Origin: Onchidella celtica
Taxonomy: Eukaryota > Mollusca > Gastropoda > Systellommatophora > Onchidiidae
Reading direction: 5' to 3'
Assembly (NCBI GenBank): GCA_963931925.1
Contig: OZ007569.1
Location: forward strand, 5,001,507 to 5,065,506
Length of the DNA stretch: 64,000 nt
In this document: positions 50,897 through 61,379 of the stretch, in pieces
Numbering within the stretch: the stretch's first letter is position 1
Layout: each line of letters starts with the position of its first letter
The notes under the pieces: model-generated
Seen by the model: only the letters and a program-made list of their open reading frames with translations
What the model was told of the DNA's origin: nothing
Databases searched by the model: none
Made by a program: the position numbers and the translations under genes

Positions 50897-53800
50897 ATGG
50901 AGCACAAAGCCGTGGTTTTTGTGGCTTTGTTATTAGTCACTACAATAACAGCGCGTGAGTTTTGTGCACAAAGTTAAGGGAGTACCAGGTGTTGTGTCCA
51001 TTTTTGCTTTTCGAGGTGGATTTCTAAACTGCTATAACCCCATCTAATAATTGTCATTCATGATACTTATCATTATTTCTGGCTCCCCCTCAAAGTTATT
51101 CGAAAACCTACTATGCTTTTTTTCAGTGCCACTAAGCTCCCATTCAGCAGTATCGTATCTAAAATATAGCAGATATGGCACGCCCGGGGGCCACTTGAAA
51201 CGTTGGGGGGGGGGGGTATTCAGTGTAAAGAAGGCGCAGTTACGACTTTCATATAGTCGAATAACTTATTATTTAAAAGATTACCCAGCTCGGCTTGTAT
51301 TTTTGAGCTTATTTTATGGCAAAGTGAGTGTCAGATGTTTGTTTGGACAGGCGTGCAGTTCAGTGCTTGTCAAAGGCGCTGTTATCTGTAGACACGCCCC
51401 TGCCATTCAGAGAAAAGGAGATCCAAGCATTCAGCTTGAAGGCTGATGTTTATTGTAAACGATTGAAACTCAACTCTGTTGAAGAGGAGGTGAAAAATGT
51501 TTTCGAAAAAAAATAATTAATTAAAAGATAATCCAAATTTAAGGGCATCTTTATGTAGTTCAAAAATACACAAAGTTAAGGGAGTACCAGGTGTTGTGTC
51601 CATTTCTGCTTTTCGAGGTGGATTTCTAAACTGCTATAACCCCATGCGTTCAGTAGCTTCAGCGTACATTCTACAGTACCGGTAATAGAAATGAGTAAGC
51701 TTACATTTGCTAGGTCTTTGACTAATATGCATAATGGACTGACTCCGGACAAAATGAGACGAATAATAAAAAATGAAGAAAAATATTGATGGATCAATGG
51801 CACGAAGTCAGAATGTGGCAAATCAGAGTGATTTGGGGGGGGGGGGGGGAAGAGAGAGGAGAAGAGAGAGAGAGAGAGAGACACAGAGAGAGACAGAGAG
51901 AGACAGAGAGACAGAGAGAGACAGAACTGCAACGTTGTCTTAGTTATGGGGACCATAATTATAAGTTATCCTATTGTCTTAATGTAAAAAATGGCCTACC
52001 AAGTCAATGATGTCACTGCGTCGATTGAAATTTTTGTTCCATTGTCATTGAATTGCGACTTTCAGTGTGAGCCAGGACTGAAATAGAGCCATTTCAACTA
52101 TCTGACACTCAGAAATCACTAATTTTTGTTCTCTGACAATTAATTTATTGGCATGTCAAAGTTCGGCATAGAAGACCAACACCTAAATGGCAAAAAGTAT
52201 TAGAGAAAGAAAAAAAACAAGAACAGTTCTTTTACGAAACCGCCTCTGCAATTTCGGAGACTGTATTTCCGAAGTGGCGAATGAGAAAGGATGAGAGAAA
52301 AATATAATATGGAGATAGATGGACGTCATAGACCAGAGTTATATAACTATCGCAGGAACTAACTGAGCGTTCAAGTTTCAAGACCTGCTCTTGCCCCCTC
52401 ACTTTTCCACCCCGGCCACTTAACTGAAATGATCTTTTGCAAGCTGCTCGCTTGGCCTGTCATGAGACGGCGCCAAGAAGCATTCGCACAAATGCAGCGG
52501 ACGACAACTCCTTTGTTGTTTTTTTTGCCCCCCCCCCCTTCCCCCAGTCAGTGAACTCCTTGAGGGCATTTTATCGATATTTATATCACTGAAAACGTAT
52601 CTAAGATAAGGAACACATTTCAAGTCAAACAGTTGTTGCTGCTGTTGTTTCCCCTCACCTGTAAAATTAGGCTCTCGCACTTTCGCGGTCGTATTATGAC
52701 AATGCCAGCGTACAGCTGATGGTGATACAATTGATCTATCACTTTCAGAGGACACTACCACCACAGCACCCGACGATGGTATGAGCAGCGTCCCCCCGGG
52801 CACGGACAGCATGAACAGTGACGCCCCTGCCACCGACAGCATGACTAGTGTCATCATGACCGTCATTGCAGGAGAAGATGCTGCATCTACTCCACCGCCG
52901 GCTACACCAGCTAAAACCACACCACCTCCTCCTCCTCCATCTACACCAACACCAACTACAATCCCAACCATCACAACAACACCTATGCCCACAACAACGA
53001 CATCCAAAACCACCACAACAACGACATCCAAAACCACCACAACAACGACACCCAAAACCACCACAACGTCCAGGCCAGTTACTGCCACGACGCCCATGCA
53101 GCCTCAAGCTGCAGGTAAAGACCTCGTTATCTTCACATCCCTTGCTGCTCTTAACTATGGTGATGTCGGAGAACAATAGCAGGATGGCAGTAGTGGAGAT
53201 GACGAAGCTGATAATATACATTTAATTCTGAAAAGACTATTTTGTCTGCATTGCTGCGCTTAGTCTTGTTAAAAATGACGCGTTTTGGTTTTTTTTTTTT
53301 ATAACTAATGTTAGAAAACGCGGGTTCGAATCTGCCCGGAGAAAAAAGGCAGCAGAGAGGCACCTGGGAGTCATGACGTAGGTGTGGCCTGGCCCCCTTA
53401 GAGTAAGAAGTTCAGGGCCGAAACACTTGAACAAGGGGGGTTTCTTCTCTGAAGACTTTCTGTTGTCTGGCTCCCCCATGAGTTTCTAGTTACTATTACA
53501 GTACCCGGCATTATCCGGGATAAACCTATGAACCCATCGTTCTATCCCTCTCTTTTTTTTGTCTTAAAAGCTTCCCATATCCTACAGTCTTACCTGCTCT
53601 TACTACAGACTAATAAATTAACCAGACTGGAAACACGAGCTTCGGGCTGTGTCGTTTTTTACGGAATTTCCCGAGCGGCGACTGTATAACCAACATGGCC
53701 GCCGGTCGGGAAATTCCGATTCTAGTTCTATCTGCAGTAGAAATTTCTTTTTATTTGTCAAGATTGGTTGTACATGTATTAATTTCTTGGTGCGGAACCA

Positions 53801-56800
53801 AACTTCCGCGTTCAGTAGGCGCGTCAAAATGGTATCATTCAAAATTGTAGCAATGCTGAAGCGTCGGTCGCTACCGTAAACCTAGAATGGCGGATGGTTC
53901 GTGACCTTTCGCTGTTTTGTGACGTCATACAATGGGATCATCCAGTCTGGGTATTTTATTAGTCTGTGGGTCTTACTACAGATTTCATGCACACCAGAGC
54001 ATTGCGCACTCATTTCTGGTAGGGAAATTGTGTGCACGGAAGTGAACGAGCATTAATATCGTTTCTGGTGCCATGGGCTGTCTACAGGGAGCCAAAACAA
54101 AGATCATTGTTTTACGTGTTTACGAACTTTTTATTTAAAATACCTGAAACTTGAATCAACACAATCGATCGATACAAAAGCGGCTGGGCTGGATTAGTCG
54201 ACATTTAAGAAAATGAATTTTATAATTTTTGAAACTGACATTTAGGCCGTAGCGTCGAGCAAAAAAAAAAAAAAAAAGCTGCACCACAATGAATTACTCC
54301 CGCCACTATAATTGTTTTAGAATAAGATCCAGTTATCTGGTGGCAGCGTAGGCGGGTGGTTGGTTGGAGTTCTGATTAAGATCTCTTTCTGTACTATCGT
54401 TCTGTTATATTCTGTCTTTCCTCTTGCTTTATCCTATCACAGTGTGATCGTTATCGTATGGATGTGCAATTTCCCAATTCTGCCTCAGACCATAAGCGCT
54501 ACTAAAATACAATAATCCACACAGTTTAAGTGTGGCGTACAATTGCTCCTAGGCGTTTTGATCCCTCACTGCGCCTCTATATGGCATATTAATCTAATAT
54601 GTAAAACCTCCTTTCTTTGCTTTTTGCCATACTTATGTATCATCCAATCTGGCACAACAAATTTCATTTCTACCACCATATCAATGAAAAAGCAATGCCT
54701 CCAGGCATTTAAGAAGGCACGAACTTCTCAAGAGGCACTGCTGGAGGTCACGGTATACTTTCTTCAGTGTGAACAATATGCTTCGATCCTGGAGCTTGAC
54801 CGAAACTCTGCTTGCAGCATGGGTGTATGTCCACTCGAGACAGTTATTACAATATTAAACCCATAATCGAGTTCTTTGTGTGTGAGATTCTGGGATAAAC
54901 CTTTCCTTACGATTGTTGACGACGCCACCGAATTGGTTTATCATATCCACAGATTGCACTAGTCTTCCAGCTGACATTGTATTCCTTCTCGACGCCAGCA
55001 CCAGTGAGGGAAGAGATAACTTTAAAAAGCAGCTGGACTTCGTCAAAGCCATCGTAGGGAACCTGAATGTCTCAGCTGACGGTGTCAGGGTACGTGATCG
55101 TCAGCATTCAGGCCCAATAACAATTATGTACTCTAACCGACGAATTATTGGATTTTTTTTGTGTTGCAGGCATTATACAGCAAATCACCGTGCAACTAAA
55201 CAACTGGCACTCCGTATTTGATTATAGTTTAAAAACAACAACTTTAAACAAACAATGGTAACAAAATGAATTATCAGGTCTCCGGGCAGCTATATTGTGA
55301 TATAATGAGTTGTCAGGTCTCTGAGAAACTAAAAAATAGTGACATAATGAATTATCAGGTCTCTGGACCACTGAGGTATAGTGACATTATGAATTTCCGG
55401 TCTCTGGACAAGTGAACCTATATTATAGTGACATAATGAATTATAAGGTCTCTGGGCAACTGAACTGTAGTGAGAAAGTGAATTATCAGGTCTCTGGGCA
55501 ATTCAGTGGGATAATAAATCATCAGGTCGCTGAGAAACTAAACAGTAGTGACACAATGAATCATCAGGTCACTGGGGAACTAAACTCTTGTGACATAATG
55601 AATTAACAGGTCTACGGGATACTAAACAATAGTCACAACCAAATCATGGTATGAAGGAAGTCAGGACTACTGTTTAGCACAGACATTTGAGAACACTGTA
55701 TTCCTGAACCCCTGAGCCTTGCTCTTACAGTCTTATATTTTCGCAGGTGGGTCTTGTGACGTTTTCCACTGACGCTCACCTGCAGTTTCACCTTCACGAT
55801 CACATGGACAAGACTGTGCTAGAACTGGCCTTGGGATTTGTACCTTATCAGGTACATGTATATCATGTCAGGGATTTAACTGTATAGTCGTGTTCTGTTT
55901 ATTTTTGTTATTCATAATAATATTTTACTGTCAGTCTTACCAACAGTCAGAACTCCCCATTCGTTCGTTCTACATCAACTTCAAAATGCACACTGATAGC
56001 AACATGATTCTCTGGGGTATTTGTTTAAAACATACTAGGAGAGCATTACACACACATAAACATCAAACACATAATAAATTAATCTAAAATCGAGAACTGG
56101 AGCAAAGACAACTATTGGGGACGACTGCGTTTCTAGGGAAACATGACACTCGACAAATTTCGATGTCTGAAAAAGTCACTGATTAGGAGAGGATGGAAGC
56201 GCCAGGCCAAGGGAGGACGGGTGGGGGGGGGGGTGGATTGGGGAGAAGAGGGACCACTGAAGACGCGAAATGTACGGTAATCAAATGAAATAAATACCTG
56301 GGTGAAATACCCAACGAGTTATGTTCCACACCGACCGTACAACATTAGTGCGTTTTTTCCATGAGTATCTGTTGTGTGGTATTGCCTTTATTCTTATCAT
56401 ATTACCTATGATTATAAGCTTTGAATACAAGAGGCGAATTGTGAATTTTGTGAATATATGAAAAGTTACTATAAAACAGCCTGAGGTTGGGGAGGGAACG
56501 GGGTGCATTTCAGCGGACGCCATGAGAGTATTGTGTATTGGCAGTCGTCCATTACAATACTTATCATCGCTGGTGAGGAAAAGTGTCATCTCGCAAATTA
56601 TCCAAAACTTGGAAATCAATCCAGTATTGTTCTTTTTTTACATCTCGCCGATCTAACTAGCTGAGGTACAAGGCGATAGTTGAATCCTATTTTCAGGGGA
56701 ATCAGTTTGGAATCAACAGTTCTCCTGCACGACACACATAACCTCGTATATACCAGATTTTGCTTCTGAAAAGTAGTGATTTTGACGTAGGACAGATTTC

Positions 56801-57023
56801 TTGGTCGGGGATGATCCACGGCGTAGCCCACGTTCACACTACATGTATAACAGTTTACCTATGGCACTCTTGTCCCCAGGACGGCACAAGCCATGCTGAG
56901 CTAGGTCTGAAGTACATTCGCGAGAACAGTTTCACGGCAGCCAATGGAGATCGTCCTGGCGTCCAGAATATTGTGGTCACCATGACAAATGGACAGCTCA
57001 CTGAGCCAGGCCTGGCCTATAAA
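50897..57023 (+). CDS. Secreted VWA-domain protein with mucin-like stalk (partial, five exons)
   Basis: Exons 50897-50954, 52749-53114, 54953-55089, 55747-55851, 56880-57023 have GT/AG borders and matching phases (810 nt, 270 residues). Exon 1 is a signal peptide (MEHK, hydrophobic core 'VVFVALLLVTTITA'). Exon 2 is a Thr/Pro/Ser-rich O-glycosylation stalk with repeated 'TTTTSK' units. Exons 3-5 start a von Willebrand A domain: 'DIVFLLDASTSEG' carries the MIDAS DxSxS, 'VGLVTFSTDAHLQF', then 'DGTSHAELGLKYIREN' with the MIDAS Thr. The third MIDAS position is 'TMTNGQ' instead of the usual TDG. The final third of the VWA fold ('...GIGxx') is missing: no continuation is visible before KMO in antisense. 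Either the gene continues through a long intron, or it is broken. Likely an extracellular matrix or adhesion protein; no specific name can be given. Confidence 0.75.
50967..51043 (+). repeat. 77 bp direct repeat, first copy
   Basis: 'cacaaagttaagggagtac' to 'gctataaccccat' is repeated at 51569-51645 with one difference (a T to C) in 77 bp. It starts 12 bp after the exon 1 donor of the VWA gene. The 525 bp between the copies contains a poly-G run and no recognisable coding. Confidence 0.9.
51569..51645 (+). repeat. 77 bp direct repeat, second copy
   Basis: This is the second copy of the 50967-51043 sequence, 602 bp downstream, in the same orientation. The bases on either side of the two copies differ, so the duplication is limited to the 77 bp. 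Confidence 0.9.
51830..51925 (+). repeat. Poly-G and (GA)n-rich low-complexity tract
   Basis: A run of G followed by 'gagagagaga', 'gacagagagaga'-type units lies in intron 1 of the VWA gene. The reading frames through it (Leu/Ser-rich or Arg/Glu-rich) are low-complexity artefacts. Confidence 0.9.
53497..54309 (-). repeat. Dispersed repeat family A, copy 2, with a nested MITE
   Basis: The reverse complement of this stretch follows copy 1 (18361-18795) along its whole length. It is interrupted only by the MITE at 53606-53970 and has a run of 17 A at 54261-54277. It lies in the intron between exons 2 and 3 of the VWA gene. Confidence 0.8.
53606..53970. mobile_element. hAT-like MITE nested in repeat family A
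   Basis: The left end is CAGACTAATAAATTAACCAG; the right end, inverted, is CCCACAGACTAATAAAATAC, which shares the TIR with four extra bases. Perfect 8 bp flanks TCTTACTA (53598-53605, 53971-53978). Copy 1 of the host repeat has no such insert at the matching point, near 18700. No coding. Confidence 0.8.
55262..55640 (+). repeat. Degenerate minisatellite, about 41 bp unit, about nine copies
   Basis: Units of the form 'aatgaattatcaggtctctgg' followed by 'gcaactaaactatagtgacat' repeat about nine times with many substitutions and length changes (38-47 bp). It lies in the intron between exons 3 and 4 of the VWA gene. A frame at 55412-55606 is repeat-derived. Confidence 0.85.
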
Positions 57024-57262
57024 GTAAGGAAGTGCCTCAGTTGGGACAGAAGAATTCTCATGATCTGATAAATATTTTTTATGTTTTACATTTATTTGAT
57101 TAGTTTAACTCAGTTTTGTACAGTTTAGAAATGTTCGAAGAGTCACCATGACAGTGATTTCCGGACACTAGAGGATTAAAGTACTTTAAATCCCCTGTCA
57201 AACACTTAAGCTGGGTTCTCATGTGTAGGGAAACGGAAACGACCAAAACCATTCGAGTAGTG

Positions 57263-57320
57263 AAATAGAAAGAATGTGTTCATGTGTACGGAAACGGCGA
57301 AGGACACGTTCTTTCTATTT
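57263..57320. repeat. Short hairpin, 17 bp arms
   Basis: AAATAGAAAGAATGTGT (57263-57279) is matched by its inverse at 57304-57320 with one mismatch and a 24 nt loop. A direct repeat of 'catgtgta.ggaaacgg' lies beside it (57227 and 57290). It is probably the remnant of a small transposon end rather than a terminator. Confidence 0.6.
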
Positions 57321-57408
57321 GTAACAGCTGAGGTTGTTCTAGCACGTTATAGTAGGGGGGAGTTAGTTGATCTAACTACAACCCTTTAGAAAACGAAACT
57401 ATTACAGC

Positions 57409-57921
57409 TGTAAAATGAATAAACACGAGATCCGACGATAGATTAAATAATACTAAAGTTTAATCACTGTATAGTGAACAATAAATACTAGGAAGACACC
57501 AGCGAAACTAAATATCTACGCCACACAAAAGGAAACTCACTTACTCACCCCCCAACCACTCACACAGGTCTATATATATAAACATTCCTACAGAAAGTTC
57601 CCGAAATAAACGTTACCTTTGCCCTCGCACAAACTAACCAATCACGTATCAATACGTCATCAGGTTACATCACTCAAGGCCAAATCTGGCGTAAACATTC
57701 GTTTCCACAACGTTATCGAATGTTCGGGAACATACTAATATTTACTGAACGAGTCAAAACACCTGACAACAAGCGAGCGAGGAAAAAAACTACTCACTAG
57801 GAGAAGAAGGTCAGGTCACGGAGTACAGTACACTCTAGCGGTTGTCAAGAAGAAATGAACACATGCTCACCAGTGTAACAAGAAAACGGGGGAGGGCAAG
57901 GGATAGCTTGCAGATGCTACA
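57409..57921 (-). mobile_element. Probable LTR of a second retrotransposon, with partial internal region
   Basis: On the minus strand a purine-rich stretch (AAATTGGGGAGTTG) is followed at 57921 by TGTAGCATCTGC. The segment contains a TATATATATAG box (about 57570) and ends TTTTACA at 57409, about 513 bp. Upstream of it (minus strand, about 58230-57930) a Cys-containing, partly hydrophobic frame with one stop could be the end of an internal ORF. It is interpreted as a 3' LTR plus the end of a truncated element lying between KMO exon 58639-58580 and its missing 3' end. Confidence 0.5.
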
Positions 57922-58579
57922 CAACTCCCCAATTTAAGTTGAATATTTTTCAACTCCAAAACATTATTCAGCGTCTGCAATATCTTGAAATAACAATCTT
58001 ACAGTACTCCCAATCTCACAAAGGTAGTTGCTAATTCTATTACAATTATTAACAATTTCAGTGTCTTCCCGAATGTCATCACAAATACAATACAATGCAA
58101 TATCCTTTGCACCACTAATACCATAACTAATACAATACCGTCATTGCTTCCCAATAGTAGACAGTAGGCCACTAGTCAACACAACTGCAAAGAGGGCTTG
58201 AACCATGTTATTGAAGAATTAGGAATTTCATTTCAAAACAATCCACGTGAGTTTTTCTTAAACATTTCTTAAACGTTTAACTCCACCCAAATGCTTGCAA
58301 ATTTTCACAAGCTGATACAAGCCAACTTGTTTCAACAAAATGACATTTTTGCAAAATCTTCAAAACATTGCGTAAATATCATAATTGATTAAAACTGGCA
58401 TTCCCAGGGTTGCTTACAGTAATTAGGTGTAAACAACTTCTTTTCCGCTACCGTACTTACTCTAATTCGGTCAAGCAAACATAATACATTGATTTACCTA
58501 TTACAATGACATATGTAATGACAAACTATTAGATAGACTAGGAAAGTCCAAGCTTATAGATGCTTTAAAGATACATTAC

Positions 58580-60253
58580 CTTGTCCTGCCATTCCCTGCG
58601 AGAGATGCACTCTTTATATGGAATTCTCGTAAAAGACACCTGAAAATTTTTTAATTGTCTTTATAAAAGTTTCCCCAACAGGAACAATAAGAATTCAATC
58701 AATACAAATCTGGCACCATAAATATCAAGTCATATATAATTATGACTAATATTAGATCATTAAAATACTGATATCTGCAAACTATCGTCTTAACAAAACA
58801 AAAACAAAAAAACAAACAAAAATTTAAAACTCAATACCATGACGAAAATAAACCAGTGCAACTAATTAAATGTATTATGGTCCTAGTATACAGTTCTTCT
58901 AAAGATGTGCTATAGCCCTTGGCAGTAGAAAAAAAAAAGTTCACAACTCTCAAACATCTCAAATTTTCCATATCAGTAATAACAGGCCATTTGTAAGTCA
59001 TTCCTGACCATTTCTAATCCAAAACTTTTCTTGTACTGACTGAAAAATGACCACAAACTTACCATTGTATAAAGTGGCACCCATGTTCTGGGGAATAGCC
59101 AGTACAGAACATTATCCAGCTTTTTTCTCAACAGGAACATTTTTGAGTTGACTTTTTGGCGCATCTGCAATACAAGGAACAAATTTACACAAGTCAAACA
59201 AAGCATTTTTCTACTGAATATTTCTAACTCCCCTGACTCAGATTTTTGGAGAAATACTGTTAGCCTGTAAATAGATAGAACATCACCACAACCGTGCCAA
59301 ATTATACACAAATAGACATTTCAAGTTGTTTCTCAATCACTTCATCCATTTCCTGGAATTTAAAATATTTCCAAGTCAACAATTAATCACTTTTTCATAC
59401 CCCCTGTTAACACATTAAAATCAGAGTTAGGTGGACAGAAACATACAGTAATCATTTGTTACCATCTTTAAGATGTATATCAGAGTGTCATGCAAGAAAT
59501 TTTACTTTCACTAAGAAGAATAATTGCATCTATCATTAACTTCAATCTATCTACGTTTTTGTTTTGCTTCAAATTATGAAATATCAATCATTTACTCTAA
59601 ATTTCTGAGTAACTGAAATAAAAACTGCCAATTTTTTATCCAATTTAACTGCTCCTTTTGAAAAAAACACACACAATACAACTGGTCAGGCTTGCCAAGA
59701 AAACCTGTCCAAGAACCTGGCTAGTGGAGAGTTAATTACCTCAATATAGTTGTACATAGCAAGATCACAAATTGCTTGGGCGTCAGAACACCTGGCTTCT
59801 GTGTAGGCTGGGAGGGCTTTCCCTGAAATTACATGACAAAAATTAAGCTTCAAAATATTTACAAAAACAACACATGCATACACACCCACACCTATATACT
59901 GACACACTGCGATTGCAACATGACAAACACAATGAGAGATCCAAACATCAACATCTCAACCAAAATGAAAATAGCCTGTACATAAATTTATTATATCACT
60001 TTTCTCACATGCTCTTGCAGCTAACAACAGAATATAACTGAAGCTAAAAATGGCAAACTAGTAAAATCATAAAACTGTGTATAGAAATTCTCCTATCATT
60101 ATATTTTTACTGGGTACATAAATAAAATATCTGGATATGCATGAATGCAAACATTGAAAAAGACACTAGCTAATAAGAAAGTAAATGGTTTTTACCAAAG
60201 TCATCATTGTATTTGTCTAACATGTCATTCAGAACAATGCAGTCCTCCAAACC
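58580..60253 (-). CDS. KMO: Kynurenine 3-monooxygenase, four internal exons (partial)
   Basis: KMO is an FAD enzyme of the outer mitochondrial membrane that hydroxylates kynurenine with NADPH and O2 on the tryptophan-to-NAD+ route. Exons with compatible phases: 60253-60196 ('GLEDCIVLNDMLDKYN'), 59822-59740 ('DAQAICDLAMYNYIE'), 59164-59063 ('MRQKVNSKMF', 'RTWVPLYTM'), 58639-58580 ('VSFTRIPYKECISRREWQDK'). They match consecutive blocks of animal KMO: the GxEDC segment after the FAD-binding GDAAH, the 'AISDLSMYNYIEMR' block and the 'PLYTMVTFSRIRY' block. The N-terminal FAD-binding exons should lie to the right, and the C-terminal membrane-anchor exon to the left. Neither could be identified, the left side being occupied by an LTR element. 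Introns between the listed exons are otherwise plain AT-rich DNA. Confidence 0.85.
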
Positions 60254-60381
60254 CTGAAATGGGGAAGAAACAAAGAAGCCATACTGATCTAAAAATCTTA
60301 TACATCATTTATACTGAAGGACCTGTTGTGACAATGAAAAAGTTGACCTGTGAAACAAAATTTAAACCTTCTGAACATTTG

Positions 60382-60780
60382 TGAGTGTGCATGAGAAAAC
60401 CCACAATAAGTCGACAACATGACATTTTGAGTTCTGTACATATAATAAAAGACAAGACATTTCTAATAAATTGAAGTCAGTGACCCCCCTAAAACAAGAT
60501 TTTGAGAAAACGGTATTTAATCCTGTAAGTGGCAACAGCTAATTGACCAAGTAATATTGGAGTGATTGCTGTTAGGAGACCATAGACTAATTACAAAGCC
60601 GTTATAGAGATCATAGTGAGTAGTGTTCACTGCTCGTCTACAGTCTACCCTGTAACATGCCACGGTCCCCTAAACAAGAGCCAAGTTGCAAGTTTGTGTC
60701 GGACCCATATTTTCACTTCAAAGATATTTTTCTCAAAATCAGCTCTGCCGACTTATTGTGGGTTTTCTCATGCACACTCA
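60382..60780. mobile_element. MITE with long inverted repeats in a KMO intron
   Basis: A 399 bp element starts TGAGTGTGCATGAGAAAACC and ends with its exact inverse. At least 31 bp of terminal repeat match without a mismatch by eye. It is flanked by the 6 bp repeat CATTTG (60376-60381, 60781-60786). Non-coding. The superfamily is not recognised. Confidence 0.85.
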
Positions 60781-61379
60781 CATTTGTGCAAAATAATTTT
60801 GAAATTAAAGAATCAAAGCTTGGTTTGATATTTTGAACATGAGGCATTTACTTTCAAAAAATGAAACAGAAGCCGACAAAATGACATTCATGGAAATTGA
60901 ATCATAAATGACATTATCTAAAACTGCACTCTTTACTTTATTCTCCAGGAGTGAGAATTCCTTGAAAGTAAACATCACTGACCTGTTATTAGGAAAAAAT
61001 GACAAAATAATAATACGATGTGCTCATACTCATCCTATAGAAATTTCTAATCTTGTCATAGCACAATCAGTGATACCCGAGACACAGAATACAGAGATCG
61101 AGACAAACCATTCCTTCTCCCTCTATATGTCCACAAATTGCATGCGCATAAATACAGTGAGTGCTGCTCTTTTTCATGCAATAATGAAGGGGTGTAGCGT
61201 GAATTGTTGAAATTGATGATATGTGCGCAAGTTGACGGATGGAATATGACGAATTGATTCATCTCTATACCCTGTGTCTCAGGTGATACTTAAATTTACA
61301 AAACTAACATAAAACTCACACTTGCTGTTGTTACTCATACTGGTGGTCCTGTTCACAGTGTTTACGAGGATTTTCCATC

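Noticed and set aside
52420..53221. Val/Gly-rich and Cys/Gly/Arg-rich minus-strand frames
   Set aside because: They are antisense shadows of the Thr/Pro-rich VWA stalk exon, which has good splice sites on the plus strand.
57930..58240. Hydrophobic minus-strand frame as the missing KMO membrane-anchor exon
   Set aside because: It has no acceptor in the right phase, contains a stop, and leads directly into a polypurine tract and LTR, so it is more likely retroelement sequence.
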